DNA from: Pusillimonas sp. DMV24BSW_D
GTDB lineage: Bacteria > Pseudomonadota > Gammaproteobacteria > Burkholderiales > Burkholderiaceae_B
Direction: 5' to 3'
Length of the DNA: 64,000 nucleotides
Assembly: GCF_011388195.1 (NCBI RefSeq)
Contig: NZ_CP049990.1
Span: 2,170,001-2,234,000 of the forward strand
Shown: one piece after another, positions 52,049-61,995 of the stretch
How positions within the stretch are numbered: the first letter of the stretch is position 1
How the letters are laid out: each line of letters begins with the position of its first letter
Notes under the pieces: model-generated
The model's input: the letters and a program-made list of their open reading frames with translations, nothing else
Databases searched by the model: none
What the model was told of the DNA's origin: nothing
Program-made: the position numbers and the translations under genes

Positions 52049-53544
52049 AACCGGTCTGGATAGTTGATGATGATCAAAGCATTCGCTGGGTGCTTGAAAA
52101 GGCGCTGGCACGCGAGGCCATCCCCACGCAAGCGTTTTCCAGTGCCGATGAAATGCTGGATGCGCTAGCAGGTCAGGCGCCGTCGGTTTTGGTCACTGAT
52201 GTGCGCATGCCGGGGAAAGACGGATTGGCTTTATTACAGGAAATCAAAGCGCGCTATCCCGACTTGCCCGTGATTGTCATGACGGCGTATACCGATCTGA
52301 GCAGCACCGTGTCGGCATTCAAGAAAGGCGCTTTCGATTATCTGGCAAAGCCTTTTGATATTAATGACGCCGTCGCCTTGATTCAGCGGGCCATGCCGAT
52401 ATCATCGCATTCCGATGCCCCGGCTCCTGAAACAAACATGCCTCACGTCGAGCGCGCAGAGCCTGATACGACGTCGCAGGTCATGATGAAATCGGCATCG
52501 GTTGCCATGCAGGAAGTGTTTCGCGCGATAGGTCGTTTGGCGGTGTCACCGGCCACCGTGCTGATTACCGGTGAGTCAGGCACAGGAAAAGAATTGATAG
52601 CACGCGCTTTGCATACGCATAGTCCGCGGGCCTCAGGGCCGTTTGTGGCGCTTAATGCCGCAGCGATCCCACGCGACCTGCTTGAGGCGGAGTTGTTTGG
52701 TCATGAGAAAGGTGCATTTACCGGTGCCACCCAGCAGCGCCGGGGCCGGTTCGAAGAGGCTAATGGCGGTACGCTATTCCTTGATGAGATCGGCGATATG
52801 CCGTTTGAGTTGCAAACACGTTTGTTGCGCGTGCTGGCCGAAGGCAGTTTTTATCGCGTGGGAGGCTCTCAGGCGATAAAAGTCGATGTACGCATTGTCG
52901 CCGCCACGCATCAGCCGCTGGAACAACGCGTGGCGCAAGGGCAATTTCGTGAAGATCTTTTCCACCGTCTGAATGTGATTCGTTTGAGGTTGCCGCCGCT
53001 GCGCGAGCGTAAAGAAGACATTCCCGCGCTAACGGAGTTATTTCTCGCAAACAGTGCTCGCGCGCTAGGGGTAAAGCCCAGGCGTTTAACGACGTCGGCA
53101 ATGGAAACGCTCCAGGCGTTTGATTACCCCGGAAATATCCGGCAGCTCGAGAATTTTTGCCATTGGCTTACTGTGATGTCTTCGGGGCAGACGGTCGATA
53201 TAAAAGATTTGCCGCCCGAGGTATTGTCTGCGGCGGGCCAGGCGGACAACAGCGAGTCGGCGCTGAGTACAACGTCGACTTTTAATGAAGTACAACCTCC
53301 GATTACAACAAGCAACGATCAGGCCGATTGGGTGAGTCTGCTTGTAAAAACAGCCCGAAGCAAGCTGGAGCGCAACGAACCTGCGATTATGGCGACGCTA
53401 ACACGAGAGTTCGAAAGTGCTTTGTTGAAAACGGCGTTAAGCCATTGCCGTGATCGTAAAGCGGAAGCAGCCCAGCGCTTGGGCATAGGACGCAACACAC
53501 TGACACGTAAGTGTCAGGAATTGGATGTATATACCGATATGTAA
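52045..53544 (+). CDS. glnG: Nitrogen regulation response regulator NtrC (GlnG)
   Basis: A 499-residue sigma-54 activator. The receiver domain has D52 in [11 protein letters not shown], the AAA+ domain has GESGTGKE (about 174) and the sigma-54-contact GAFTGA (about 222), and the C-terminal Fis-type helix-turn-helix is [30 protein letters not shown]. It activates promoters such as the one before glnA. It converges with smpB, with a single base between the stops. Confidence 0.95.
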   Translation: MKPVWIVDDDQSIRWVLEKALAREAIPTQAFSSADEMLDALAGQAPSVLVTDVRMPGKDGLALLQEIKARYPDLPVIVMTAYTDLSSTVSAFKKGAFDYLAKPFDINDAVALIQRAMPISSHSDAPAPETNMPHVERAEPDTTSQVMMKSASVAMQEVFRAIGRLAVSPATVLITGESGTGKELIARALHTHSPRASGPFVALNAAAIPRDLLEAELFGHEKGAFTGATQQRRGRFEEANGGTLFLDEIGDMPFELQTRLLRVLAEGSFYRVGGSQAIKVDVRIVAATHQPLEQRVAQGQFREDLFHRLNVIRLRLPPLRERKEDIPALTELFLANSARALGVKPRRLTTSAMETLQAFDYPGNIRQLENFCHWLTVMSSGQTVDIKDLPPEVLSAAGQADNSESALSTTSTFNEVQPPITTSNDQADWVSLLVKTARSKLERNEPAIMATLTREFESALLKTALSHCRDRKAEAAQRLGIGRNTLTRKCQELDVYTDM

Positions 53545-53545
53545 G

Positions 53546-54004
53546 TTAATCGCGATTACGTGTGTCGTGCTTCATTAAACGTTCTTTCTCGCGGGCCCAG
53601 TCTTTATCGCGTGCAGTGTCGCGTTTGTCGTGGTGCTTTTTACCCCGGCCCAGCGCAATATCCAGCTTGATGCGACCGTTTTTGTAATGCAGGTTCAAAG
53701 GCACCAGCGTGTAGCCCCGCTGTTCGGTTTTACCAATCAGCTTATTGATTTCTTCCGCTTTTAATAGCAGCTTGCGGGTTCGGGTGGCGTTGGGATGGAT
53801 ATGCGTTGAAGCAGTTTTTAGCGGGCTGATATGCATGCCAATAACAAAAATCTCGCCATCGCGCACAATGACGTAGCTTTCCTTTAGCTGTACTTGCCCG
53901 GCGCGGATGGCTTTTACTTCCCATCCTTCCAGAACAAGACCGGCTTCAAAGCGGTCTTCAATGAAATAATCGTGCCGGGCCTTGCGGTTTTCAACAATGC
54001 TCAT
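53546..54004 (-). CDS. smpB: SsrA-binding protein SmpB
   Basis: A 152-residue tmRNA partner for trans-translation and ribosome rescue. [37 protein letters not shown] is the family start, with [15 protein letters not shown] and a basic C-terminal tail [18 protein letters not shown]. It is divergent from ratA. Confidence 0.95.
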   Translation of the reverse strand: MSIVENRKARHDYFIEDRFEAGLVLEGWEVKAIRAGQVQLKESYVIVRDGEIFVIGMHISPLKTASTHIHPNATRTRKLLLKAEEINKLIGKTEQRGYTLVPLNLHYKNGRIKLDIALGRGKKHHDKRDTARDKDWAREKERLMKHDTRNRD

Positions 54005-54064
54005 GAATAAGTAAAGCTATAGAAGGTAAAATCAACCTTACATTCTAGCGATTAAAAAGATTCA

Positions 54065-54496
54065 ATGCATACAGTTCAAAGATCAGTCCTGGTTCCTTAC
54101 ACGTGCGCGCAAATGTTCGATTTGGTCGCCGATGTTGAAAAGTACCCACAGTTTATGCCTTGGTGTGGCGGGGCGAGTGTTCAGTCGCGCGATGAACATG
54201 GCATGCAAGCGTCCATTACCATTAGTTTTGCGGGTATTCGGCAATCGTTCACGACACGCAACGAACACGATTACCCCCGTCAGATTACATTTAATCTGGT
54301 CGATGGTCCTTTTTCCGAGCTGACGGGCAAATGGGAGTTCATAGAATTGTCCGCCGATGCCTGCAAAGTGGTGTACACCATGCAATATGCGTTTGCGAAT
54401 CGGGGCCTGGAGCGTGTTGTCGGCCCGGTTTTCAACCGCATTGCCAGCAGCTTTATCGATTCCTTCACCCAGCGTGCCCAAGCTTGCTATGACTGA
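54065..54496 (+). CDS. ratA: Ribosome-association toxin RatA / COQ10-like START protein
   Basis: A 143-residue SRPBCC (START) domain protein: VQRSVLVPYTCAQMFDLVADVEKYPQFMPWCGGASV and the C-terminal helix GPVFNRIASSFIDSFTQRAQ. In E. coli the homologue has been described both as a ribosome-association factor and as a ubiquinone-binding COQ10-type protein. It overlaps rnfH by 8 bp (ATGACTGA), the conserved pairing. Confidence 0.92.
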   Translation: MHTVQRSVLVPYTCAQMFDLVADVEKYPQFMPWCGGASVQSRDEHGMQASITISFAGIRQSFTTRNEHDYPRQITFNLVDGPFSELTGKWEFIELSADACKVVYTMQYAFANRGLERVVGPVFNRIASSFIDSFTQRAQACYD

Positions 54497-54821
54497 ATCG
54501 CACACCTGCGACGCTTCGTATATTCATGTTGAGGTAGTATTTGCGCAACCCGACACGATCTGGCGGAAAACGCTTCAAGTGCCTATGGGAACCACAGCGC
54601 GTCAGGCGCTGGATCAAAGTGGTTTTGACCAGGCATTTCCCAACGGAGTGAGGCAGGTTGGTGCGATGGGTGTCTATGGTCAGCGCTGCCGAGACGATTA
54701 TATTTTGGCAGACGGAGACCGGTTGGAACTATATCGACCCTTGCAGTTTGATCCCAAAGAATCGCGTCGTCGGCGTGCAATGCATAAACAACGAGTGAAA
54801 AATGGAAGCAGTTCTGTTTGA
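54489..54821 (+). CDS. rnfH: RnfH family protein (RatB)
   Basis: A 110-residue ubiquitin-like beta-grasp protein, UPF0125: IHVEVVFAQPDTIWRKTLQVPMGTTARQAL and VYGQRCRDDYILADGDRLELYRPLQFDPKESRRRRA. The start overlaps the ratA stop; longer frames lie inside ratA. Function unknown; always near ratA. Confidence 0.9.
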   Translation: MTESHTCDASYIHVEVVFAQPDTIWRKTLQVPMGTTARQALDQSGFDQAFPNGVRQVGAMGVYGQRCRDDYILADGDRLELYRPLQFDPKESRRRRAMHKQRVKNGSSSV

Positions 54822-55929
54822 GCAGATCTCCGCCGCCAACGGTAGTGAGGTTGGCGTGATTGTTTTGAATCAGCCCAAATGGCTGAATGGGCTGTCGCTT
54901 GAAATGGCGCGGGCGATTACACGGCAATTAGCGCTTTGGCGCGATGATGATCGTGTGCGAGTCGTTCTATTGCGGGGGCAGGGTGAAAAAGCCTTTTGCG
55001 CGGGTGGGGATTTGCAATCTTTTTATCGTCATATTCCCGAACCGGGAATGCCGATTTGGTCGTCTGAGTATTTGCGGACCTTTTTTCGAGATGAGTATAT
55101 TCTCGATTACATGATTCACACGTATCCAAAACCCATCGTCTGTTGGGCAAATGGTTATGTCATGGGTGGCGGTGCGGGCTTGATGATGGGTTGCAGCCAT
55201 CGGGTTGCCACTGAAACAACTCGATTTGCCATGCCGGAAATCAGTATTGGTGTTGTGCCCGATGTGGGCGCAAGCTGGTTTTTGAACCGTATGCCCGAGT
55301 TTTTCGGACGCTTGCTTGGTATGACGGGTATGAGTATCAATGCGGCGGATACGCTTTTTTTGGGGTTAGCGCAGTACGTTGCACACAGCAGTCAGTGGGA
55401 TCAACTTTTACACGATGTTCAGGCCGAGTCCTGGGGTATGCATCGTGAGGTAAATGATGTTTTGCTTGAGCAGGTAATTCGTCGGTTAACATTCGAAGAT
55501 ATCCCTGACGGTATGATGCAACGCAGTGCAAAGGCGATTCAATCGGCATGCAGCGGGCCGGATTTCTTCACGATTTACGGCAATATTCTGCGGTGGGAGT
55601 TGGGGGATGAAGAAGTCCTTGGGCAGGCGGCACAGCGCATGAAAGCGGGCTCTCCCGGTTCCGTGCGACTGACTTTCGAGCTGTTGAAAAAGGGGCGCTT
55701 TCTTAGTCTTCCCGACGCTTTCAGGTTGGAATATATTGCGGCGTTGAATTGTGCCGGCAACCCTGATCTAAAAGAAGGGATTCGTGCCCTGTTAATTGAC
55801 AAAGATCGCTCGCCGGCCTGGATGCCCGCCACCATTAATGAAGCCGATGCGGGCTTTGTCGCGCGTTATTTCGAGCCGCCTTGGCCGCCGGGTGAAGCGC
55901 ACCCGCTGGCTTCCCTGGGGGCCGGCTAG
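54802..55929 (+). CDS. Enoyl-CoA hydratase/isomerase-family protein, 3-hydroxyisobutyryl-CoA hydrolase-like
   Basis: A 375-residue crotonase-fold protein. Oxyanion-hole segments are GEKAFCAGGDLQSFY and VMGGGAGLMMGCSHRVATETTRFAMPEISIGVVPDVGASWFLNR; the E in PEISIG and D in PDVG are the HIBCH catalytic positions. The length and the C-terminal extension (FLSLPDAFRLEYIAALNC) match HIBYL-CoA hydrolases rather than short crotonases. The likely role is in valine breakdown. It overlaps the rnfH end by 20 bp and converges with ygfZ. Confidence 0.85.
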   Translation: MEAVLFEQISAANGSEVGVIVLNQPKWLNGLSLEMARAITRQLALWRDDDRVRVVLLRGQGEKAFCAGGDLQSFYRHIPEPGMPIWSSEYLRTFFRDEYILDYMIHTYPKPIVCWANGYVMGGGAGLMMGCSHRVATETTRFAMPEISIGVVPDVGASWFLNRMPEFFGRLLGMTGMSINAADTLFLGLAQYVAHSSQWDQLLHDVQAESWGMHREVNDVLLEQVIRRLTFEDIPDGMMQRSAKAIQSACSGPDFFTIYGNILRWELGDEEVLGQAAQRMKAGSPGSVRLTFELLKKGRFLSLPDAFRLEYIAALNCAGNPDLKEGIRALLIDKDRSPAWMPATINEADAGFVARYFEPPWPPGEAHPLASLGAG

Positions 55930-55945
55930 GCGGGTGCCTTAATTA

Positions 55946-56944
55946 TTATTGTTCGCCGGGCTCAATGCTATAAGGCAAACTTGCCGGCGTTATTACCGGG
56001 CCATTGGGTTCGCCCAGCCGATACTGTGCCTGATCCATGTCGGCCAGTTTTACCTCAATCAGTAACTGTGCCTGCGTGTCGTCGTGAGCTGCGTTTATAA
56101 CGCGCCCTGCGGGCGAGTCGGGGTGTGCCGAATGTGCATCGAATATATCTTGCCCGGCGAGCGATGCGATATGCTCGACTGCCACATGGGCAGTGCCGCG
56201 AGCCATTCTGCGTTTGACCGTACCCCGGTAATGACTGCGTGCCACGACTTCCTGGCCCGGATAGCAACCTTTGGTAAAACTTACGCCGTTTATCAGATCA
56301 AGATTCAATGTTTGGGGAATAAATGCTTCTTGTGTTGCATGCTCAACCCAGGGCAGGCCGGCCAGAATGTCGGATGTTTGCCATTTGCTTAACGCGTTTG
56401 CATTGGGTTCTAACGCAGGGGATTGCGTTTCGGCGGGGATGAACCACCACCTTTGCGACTCCGGATGGCTTTGCGGCGCGGCAATGCTAACGCCGCCGGG
56501 GTGTGCAATAACCCGATAAGGCTCAAAGGCATCAGGTAGTGCCCCCAGGTTCAGTCCGTTGATTTCGGGTACGGCGACATTGGCCGCCGTGTTGCCGCTT
56601 TCCAGCTTGAGTCCGATCGCTTCAGTGGACAAGCGACGGATTTTTACTTTCGAGCGTAAAACAAACATGGTTAGACGTTTGACCAGAGCGTCGGCAATGT
56701 CTGCCTTTACAAGGGCCTGGAATACAGGCTCATTGTTTTCGGTGTCGGGCATTTTCCATAAAACAAGCGTCGCGAGCGTTCTGCCTTTTGGGTTGCAATA
56801 AGCGGCCAGCATGGCGGTATTGATGGTAGCGACCATAACATCGTTACTGAGCTGACCCTGCAAAAACACCGGGGTGTCGACACCTGAAAATTCAAGGATA
56901 GCCAAGTCGGAAAGTACGGTAGCGGAACTGACGGCAAGATTCAT
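55946..56944 (-). CDS. ygfZ: YgfZ family folate-binding Fe-S repair protein
   Basis: A 332-residue GcvT-like protein with the diagnostic NGVSFTKGCYPGQEVVARSHYRG motif (KGCYxGQE), a folate-dependent factor for Fe-S enzymes such as MiaB. The N-terminus has FLQGQLSNDV. It is divergent from mltG, as commonly found next to the mltG-tmk-holB cluster. Confidence 0.92.
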   Translation of the reverse strand: MNLAVSSATVLSDLAILEFSGVDTPVFLQGQLSNDVMVATINTAMLAAYCNPKGRTLATLVLWKMPDTENNEPVFQALVKADIADALVKRLTMFVLRSKVKIRRLSTEAIGLKLESGNTAANVAVPEINGLNLGALPDAFEPYRVIAHPGGVSIAAPQSHPESQRWWFIPAETQSPALEPNANALSKWQTSDILAGLPWVEHATQEAFIPQTLNLDLINGVSFTKGCYPGQEVVARSHYRGTVKRRMARGTAHVAVEHIASLAGQDIFDAHSAHPDSPAGRVINAAHDDTQAQLLIEVKLADMDQAQYRLGEPNGPVITPASLPYSIEPGEQ

Positions 56945-57073
56945 TGCGGGCCCACAAATAATAAGGAAAATGAAGTGTTCAACGCTTTATGATAGCGGTC
57001 TTTGTCTTGCGTTGCAGAGCACCTTGCGGTGCTTGCGTACAATAACGCTGGTTATATAACTTATAGTGGCGCC

Positions 57074-58084
57074 ATGTTGAAAATTATCAAGTCCTGGTTG
57101 CTTTGGTCGGTAAGTCTTTTAATCATGCTGGCCGGGCTGGTTGCGGGCGCTGCCTGGTATTGGGCAACGTCACCGGTAACGATGCAAGTTGACCCTGTCG
57201 ATTACCGTATTGAGTCGGGTACGGGTGTGCGCGGCGTGGCGCGCGCCATGAGCGATGCAGGTATTCAGATAAATGAAGATTTATTTGTGATGATGTCCCG
57301 TTTAACCGGCCGTGACATCATGATCAAGGCGGGAGCCTATGAAGCGACACGAGGTGATTCGCCCTGGACGCTACTTGAGCGCATGGCCAACGGCGATATG
57401 ACACAAACGCGTATTACATTGCTGGAAGGCTGGACATACCAGCGCATCCGTGAAGCGCTGGCAGCGCATCCCGATGTTCGTCAAACATTGAGTGGCGTCG
57501 ATGATGCTCAGTTGCTTGAGAAGCTCGGGGTAGAGTATTCCAGCCCGGAAGGCCTTTTCTTTCCTGATACTTATGTTTTTACGCCGGGTACAACTGATTT
57601 CGACATTTTGCGGCGGGCTCATGTCGCGCAAAAAGCTTTGCTCGATAAGTTATGGCCACAACGTAACGCCGATATCCCGCTTAAGACACCTTATGAAGCG
57701 CTGATTATGGCATCGATCATTGAAAAAGAGACCGGGCACGCGGCAGATCGCGATCGGGTCAGTGGGGTGTTTGCCAACCGGCTGCGTTTGGGGATGCCGT
57801 TACAAACCGACCCTACAGTGATCTATGGCATGGGTGATAAGTACCAGGGCAGAATCCGAAAGCGGGATCTTACTACCGACACCCCCTGGAACACGTATAC
57901 ACGAAATGGTTTGCCGCCTACGCCCATCGCCAGTAGTGGTCGTGCCGCGCTGGAAGCCGCGTTGAATCCCGAGCAGCACAAATTTCTGTACTTTGTTTCA
58001 AGGGGCGACGGAACAAGCGAATTTTCAAAGAACTTGCGCGAGCATAATCGTGCCGTTGCAAAATACATTTTGGGGCGAGACTGA
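57074..58084 (+). CDS. mltG: Endolytic murein transglycosylase MltG
   Basis: A 336-residue YceG-like protein with one N-terminal membrane helix (LLWSVSLLIMLAGLVAGAAWYW), a LysM-like part and the catalytic domain YEALIMASIIEKETGHAADRDRVSGVFANRL, with the active-site Glu in IEKET, ending YFVSRGDGTSEFS. It cuts nascent glycan strands and helps to end peptidoglycan synthesis. Start MLKIIKSW; the open frame upstream lacks a signal. It is 2 bp before tmk. Confidence 0.94.
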   Translation: MLKIIKSWLLWSVSLLIMLAGLVAGAAWYWATSPVTMQVDPVDYRIESGTGVRGVARAMSDAGIQINEDLFVMMSRLTGRDIMIKAGAYEATRGDSPWTLLERMANGDMTQTRITLLEGWTYQRIREALAAHPDVRQTLSGVDDAQLLEKLGVEYSSPEGLFFPDTYVFTPGTTDFDILRRAHVAQKALLDKLWPQRNADIPLKTPYEALIMASIIEKETGHAADRDRVSGVFANRLRLGMPLQTDPTVIYGMGDKYQGRIRKRDLTTDTPWNTYTRNGLPPTPIASSGRAALEAALNPEQHKFLYFVSRGDGTSEFSKNLREHNRAVAKYILGRD

Positions 58085-58086
58085 TC

Positions 58087-58722
58087 ATGGCGCAAAAAAA
58101 AGGCATGTTTCTCACGCTGGAGGGCCTGGATGGCGCAGGTAAAAGCACCCATGTTCCCTGGCTGGTTCAGGAATTGTCCCGGCGAGATATCAATGTGTTG
58201 AACACACGAGAGCCCGGTGGCACGCAGTTGGGGGAACAACTGCGTGAGATATTGTTGAGTCAGCCAATGACGCTGAAAGCGGAAACCCTGCTGATGTTCG
58301 CCGCTCGCGCCGAGCACGTTGAAACTGTTATTAAGCCCGCGTTGGCACAAGGGCAATGGGTGTTGTGTGATCGCTTTACTGATGCAACTTTTGCTTATCA
58401 GGGTGGCGGCCGTCAATTAGGTGGCGGAGCGGTGAACGCGCTTGAAGATTGGGTTCACCCCGATCTGCAACCCGATTGCACTTGGTTTTTCGACGTGCCA
58501 TTGAGTGTGGCGCGAGAAAGGTTGGCCCGGTCGCGCGATCTAGACCGTTTCGAGAAGGAAGGAGCCGACTTCTTCGAGCGAACACGTGCTGCTTATCATG
58601 AACGTGCTCGGCAATTTTCGGCTCGCATCAGGGTGGTGAACAGCGCGCGCGCTATTACCGACATTCAAACCGAACTGGCCGAGCAACTGGATCAGCTGCT
58701 AACGCGGTGGCGTTCAGGCTGA
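58087..58722 (+). CDS. tmk: Thymidylate kinase
   Basis: A 211-residue kinase making dTDP. P-loop LEGLDGAGKST, the DR motif LCDRFTDATFAYQGGGR and the lid LARSRDLDRFEKEGADFFERTR. Between mltG and holB, a standard cluster; the stop is 5 bp before the first possible holB start. Confidence 0.95.
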   Translation: MAQKKGMFLTLEGLDGAGKSTHVPWLVQELSRRDINVLNTREPGGTQLGEQLREILLSQPMTLKAETLLMFAARAEHVETVIKPALAQGQWVLCDRFTDATFAYQGGGRQLGGGAVNALEDWVHPDLQPDCTWFFDVPLSVARERLARSRDLDRFEKEGADFFERTRAAYHERARQFSARIRVVNSARAITDIQTELAEQLDQLLTRWRSG

Positions 58723-58727
58723 GGGGC

Positions 58728-59768
58728 ATGGATATGGCGTTGCCGCAGTTCCTTCCCTGGCAAAAAGAGATCGCACGAACATGGCTGGCCGGGCGAAACA
58801 ATTTCGCCCATGCGTGGCTTATCCATGGCTTGGCCGGTATTGGCAAGCAAAAGTTTGCTTTGGCCGCTGCGGCTGCGCTGCTATGTGAGTCGCCGCAAGA
58901 GCAAATGGCCTGTGGTCGTTGCTCAGCATGCCAGTGGGTCGCGGCAGGCAGTCATCCCGACTTGCGGCGTATCCGCCCAGACGCGATTGCCGCCCTTGAA
59001 GGGGATGAAACAGAGGATGACGCAGCAACACCTAAAAAGTCATTGTCGCGTGAGATCCGTGTTGAACAGTTGCGGCAGTTGCACCACTGGTTTAACACGG
59101 CAACACATCGAGGCGGTTTCCGCGTTGCCGTACTTTATCCGGCAGAGTCGTTAAATATGATTTCCGCCAATGCCATGCTGAAAGTGCTCGAAGAGCCACC
59201 GCAGGGCACAGTGTTTTTGTTGGTGTCTGATACACCGGACCGTTTGTTGCCCACGTTGGTATCACGTTGTCGTCGGTTCCCGTTGTCAGTGCCAGCGCCT
59301 GAAACGGCGCAAAAGTGGCTTCAACAGCAGGGGCTCGCAGAGCCGCATAGTTGGCTTGCAGCTGCAGGCGGTGCGCCTTTGAAAGCGCTCGCGTTGTCTG
59401 TTGAATCCGATACGGCATGTCCGGTATGGTTGCGGGCGCTTGTTGTTGGTTTGACGCAAGACAAGGAAGGCGACCCAGGCGGGGTTGCCGACGCGCTTGA
59501 AAAGCAGCCTGTCACTATGTGGGTGGATGCTCTGCAACGCTGGTGGCTTGATTTAATGCTTGTCGCGCAGGGTGTTGAGCCCCGGTATTATCCAGAACTC
59601 ACCACGTTTACCCGGCAAATCGCATCGCGTGTCAGTGCGTCGACCATGGCTGAAATGGCGCGCTGGCTGGTGCAGCAGAAAGCGGTGTCAACGCACCCAT
59701 TAAGTACGAAGTTGTTTATTCAAACCGCACTTCAACGAGTGGTTCTGGCTTGTCGGCAGGCCGGCTGA
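58728..59768 (+). CDS. holB: DNA polymerase III delta' subunit
   Basis: A 346-residue clamp-loader subunit: HAWLIHGLAGIGKQKFALA (P-loop-like), the zinc site CGRCSACQWVAAGSHPDLR, RQLHHWFNTATHRGGFRVAVLYPAESLNMISANAMLKVLEEPPQGTVFLLVSDTPDRLLPTLVSRCRR with the SRC motif. Two ATGs (58728, 58734) follow GAGGGG; both are usable. A pilZ gene, often found after holB, is absent; tatD follows after 61 bp. Confidence 0.93.
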   Translation: MDMALPQFLPWQKEIARTWLAGRNNFAHAWLIHGLAGIGKQKFALAAAAALLCESPQEQMACGRCSACQWVAAGSHPDLRRIRPDAIAALEGDETEDDAATPKKSLSREIRVEQLRQLHHWFNTATHRGGFRVAVLYPAESLNMISANAMLKVLEEPPQGTVFLLVSDTPDRLLPTLVSRCRRFPLSVPAPETAQKWLQQQGLAEPHSWLAAAGGAPLKALALSVESDTACPVWLRALVVGLTQDKEGDPGGVADALEKQPVTMWVDALQRWWLDLMLVAQGVEPRYYPELTTFTRQIASRVSASTMAEMARWLVQQKAVSTHPLSTKLFIQTALQRVVLACRQAG

Positions 59769-59829
59769 TTACGACACGTTAAGCGCGTTAGAATAGTACG
59801 TTTCAGTTTTAGAAAACGGGTTGTTATTT

Positions 59830-60624
59830 ATGTACGTTGACTCTCACTGCCATCTGGATTTTCCCGCCCTGTCGGAGAATCTAGATACCATTTTGGCCGA
59901 CATGAAGCGTAATCAGGTCAGTCATGCACTGGTAGTTAGTGTGAACTTGCCCGACTGGCCACGTCTAATCGAGATGGTTGAGCCGCATCCAGAGCTTTTT
60001 GCCTCTGTGGGCGTACATCCCGATTACGAAGATACAACTGAGCCAACCGTTGATGATCTGGTCGATCGGGCCGGTGCCAACGACAAGGTCGTGGCAATTG
60101 GTGAAACCGGCCTTGATTATTTTCGTTTAAGTGAGCCTTTGAATTGGCAAAGGGAGCGGTTTCGTACGCATATCCGGGCAGCGCGCACCAGTAATTTGCC
60201 TTTGATTATTCATACCCGCGCGTCGCGTGAAGACACGCTGCGTATTATGCGGGAAGAGGGTGCGGCTGAGTGCGGCGGCGTAATGCATTGCTTTACCGAG
60301 TCTCTGGAAATGGCGCGTGCGGCAATCGACATGAATTTTTATATTTCTTTGTCGGGGATCGTCACGTTCAAGAAAGCCCAGGAACTGCAAGAGCTTGCCA
60401 AGGTACTGCCGCTTGACCGCTTACTAATAGAAACCGATTCGCCGTATCTTGCACCGGTGCCGTATCGCGGAAAAACCAACGACCCCTCCAAAGTCATTCA
60501 CGTCGCGGAAAAAATAGCCGAACTGAAAGGTATACCGGTCGCGCAGGTCGCCCAACAATCCACCGAGAATTTTTTCCGCTTGTTCGGAAAAGTTCCTCGC
60601 CCTGCGGAGCTGACGCATGTCTAA
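59830..60624 (+). CDS. TatD family metal-dependent hydrolase
   Basis: A 264-residue TIM-barrel DNase-like hydrolase: metal ligands in MYVDSHCHLDFP, Glu in AIGETGLDYF, His in IIHTRAS and MHCFTES, and Asp in IETDSPYLAPVPYRGKTNDPS. YcfH/TatD type. Linked to 3'-5' exonuclease repair functions. A TTG three codons upstream is in frame but not needed. It overlaps the ankyrin gene by 8 bp. Confidence 0.92.
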   Translation: MYVDSHCHLDFPALSENLDTILADMKRNQVSHALVVSVNLPDWPRLIEMVEPHPELFASVGVHPDYEDTTEPTVDDLVDRAGANDKVVAIGETGLDYFRLSEPLNWQRERFRTHIRAARTSNLPLIIHTRASREDTLRIMREEGAAECGGVMHCFTESLEMARAAIDMNFYISLSGIVTFKKAQELQELAKVLPLDRLLIETDSPYLAPVPYRGKTNDPSKVIHVAEKIAELKGIPVAQVAQQSTENFFRLFGKVPRPAELTHV

Positions 60625-61474
60625 AATCAACCGCCCCCATCATTTCCGTTTTTTAACAAGCCTGGCACTTGCGGGTGTATTGCTTACCGGAACGGTGGTG
60701 AATGCAGCATCGGCTAATTGGTGGATTGATATCGCCAATGACCGGGTCGAGGCAGTAAAGACGGAGCTGGCACTGGGTGAGGACCCCAATGTGCGCAACG
60801 AAAAGGGGCAACCCGCCATTATGCAGGCCATTCAGGATCAGGCCTGGGGCGTTTATGATTTACTGGCCCGACATCGCGATCTGAATCCTAATATTGCCAA
60901 TACTTACGACGAAACCCCGTTAATGTATCTGGCCATAGTAGGCGATGTCGAGCGCGCCAGGGCTTTGATCAAACGCGGTGCGAAGGTTAATCGTCTGGGC
61001 TGGACGCCGCTACATTATGCCGCGTCGAAAGGCCATATTGAAATGGTGAATATGTTGATTCAGGCAGGGGCCATCGTTGATGCACCTGCACCTGACGGTA
61101 CAACGCCCCTCATGATGGCGGCCTATTCGGGCGACCAGGAAACGGTAAGGGCGGTTTTGGCTGCAGGTGCCGAACCAACGACTCAAAATCTTCAAAAGCT
61201 GGATGCCGCCGATTGGGCGCGAAACAAAGAGTTCACCTCGCTGGCCGACCAGCTTGAAGACCTGATTCAACGTACGTTGGCACAGCGCGGTTCGGGTCGT
61301 GCCCGGAGCGCAGTACCCGGTATCGTGGGTACCACACCCCCTAGCAAAGTTCCAAGCGCGCCTTCCGCCGCTAAAGCAACGCTGGAACCTTCCAGTACGC
61401 AAGCAGAAACCGGCAGTTCCACTTCACGCTATTTCGACCTCGATCGCTTCGAGCGCGACGACAATCAGTTTTAA
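60617..61474 (+). CDS. Exported ankyrin-repeat protein
   Basis: A 285-residue protein with a Sec signal peptide (basic MSKINRPHHFRF, hydrophobic LTSLALAGVLLTGTVVNA, cleavage after ASA) and about five ankyrin repeats (residues 35-185; GWTPLHYAASKGHIEMVNMLIQAGAIVDA and DGTTPLMMAAYSGDQETVRAVLAAGA are the clearest). The C-terminal third is low-complexity (Ser, Pro, Ala). Periplasmic ankyrin proteins mediate protein contacts; the partner is unknown. Its start overlaps the tatD stop, so the two are cotranscribed, an arrangement common in Alcaligenaceae and Burkholderiaceae. Confidence 0.88.
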   Translation: MSKINRPHHFRFLTSLALAGVLLTGTVVNAASANWWIDIANDRVEAVKTELALGEDPNVRNEKGQPAIMQAIQDQAWGVYDLLARHRDLNPNIANTYDETPLMYLAIVGDVERARALIKRGAKVNRLGWTPLHYAASKGHIEMVNMLIQAGAIVDAPAPDGTTPLMMAAYSGDQETVRAVLAAGAEPTTQNLQKLDAADWARNKEFTSLADQLEDLIQRTLAQRGSGRARSAVPGIVGTTPPSKVPSAPSAAKATLEPSSTQAETGSSTSRYFDLDRFERDDNQF

Positions 61475-61483
61475 CTGCGTGCG

Positions 61484-61518
61484 CCCGGGGCCGGTGAGTT
61501 ATTGCGGCCCTGGGTTTT
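61484..61518 (+). terminator. Possible terminator after the ankyrin gene
   Basis: Arms CCCGGGGCC (61484-61492) and GGCCCTGGG (61506-61514), one mismatch, are followed by TTTT. It overlaps the last codons of the convergent trxA gene, so it is less certain than the other hairpins. Confidence 0.45.
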
Positions 61519-61888
61519 GCTCTTGTTGCTGTTGCTGGGCTGCGATTTCAGCGTGAACCTGTTCCATATCCACGCTTTTCACCTGGGTTAATAATTCTTC
61601 CAGTTGGCTGGCTGAGAGGGCTCCCGCCTGGTTATATAACAGAACTTGTTCGCGGAAAACCATTAAGGTGGGAATGGAACGAATACCCAAAGCGCCGGCC
61701 AGTTCCTCTTCGTCTTCCGTATTCACTTTCGCAAAAGTGATGTCGTCGTGTTGTTCGGATGCTTTATCGAAAACAGGTGAAAAAGTCTTGCAGGGCCCGC
61801 ACCAGGGCGCCCAAAAATCAACGATAAGCGGTTTGCTATCAAGAACGGCTTGTTGAAAATTATCTTTGGTGAGTTCTATTGTGCTCAT
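61499..61888 (-). CDS. trxA: Thioredoxin
   Basis: A 129-residue thioredoxin with the active site WAPWCGPCK (C30, C33) and the cis-Pro in IRSIPTLMVF. It has a C-terminal extension of about 20 residues rich in Gln (AAQQQQQEQNPGPQ) beyond the usual 108-residue fold, of unknown use. It is a cytoplasmic type without a signal peptide. Followed upstream by the terminator of the permease gene, so it has its own promoter. Confidence 0.92.
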   Translation of the reverse strand: MSTIELTKDNFQQAVLDSKPLIVDFWAPWCGPCKTFSPVFDKASEQHDDITFAKVNTEDEEELAGALGIRSIPTLMVFREQVLLYNQAGALSASQLEELLTQVKSVDMEQVHAEIAAQQQQQEQNPGPQ

Positions 61889-61902
61889 GAGACTCCTGAA
61901 AT

Positions 61903-61927
61903 AAAAAAGCGGCTATTGAAGCCGCTT
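61903..61927 (-). terminator. Rho-independent terminator after the purine permease gene
   Basis: Stem AAGCGGCT (61907-61914) with AGCCGCTT (61920-61927) and 5-nt loop, followed leftward by a T run (61903-61908). It lies between the permease stop and the trxA start, and must end permease transcripts. Confidence 0.82.
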
Positions 61928-61995
61928 GTAAAAATGGGTGTTTTGCGTTTTACCAGTGTACTGGTTTGTTTGCGTTATTGCATCTCTCGTTTGTA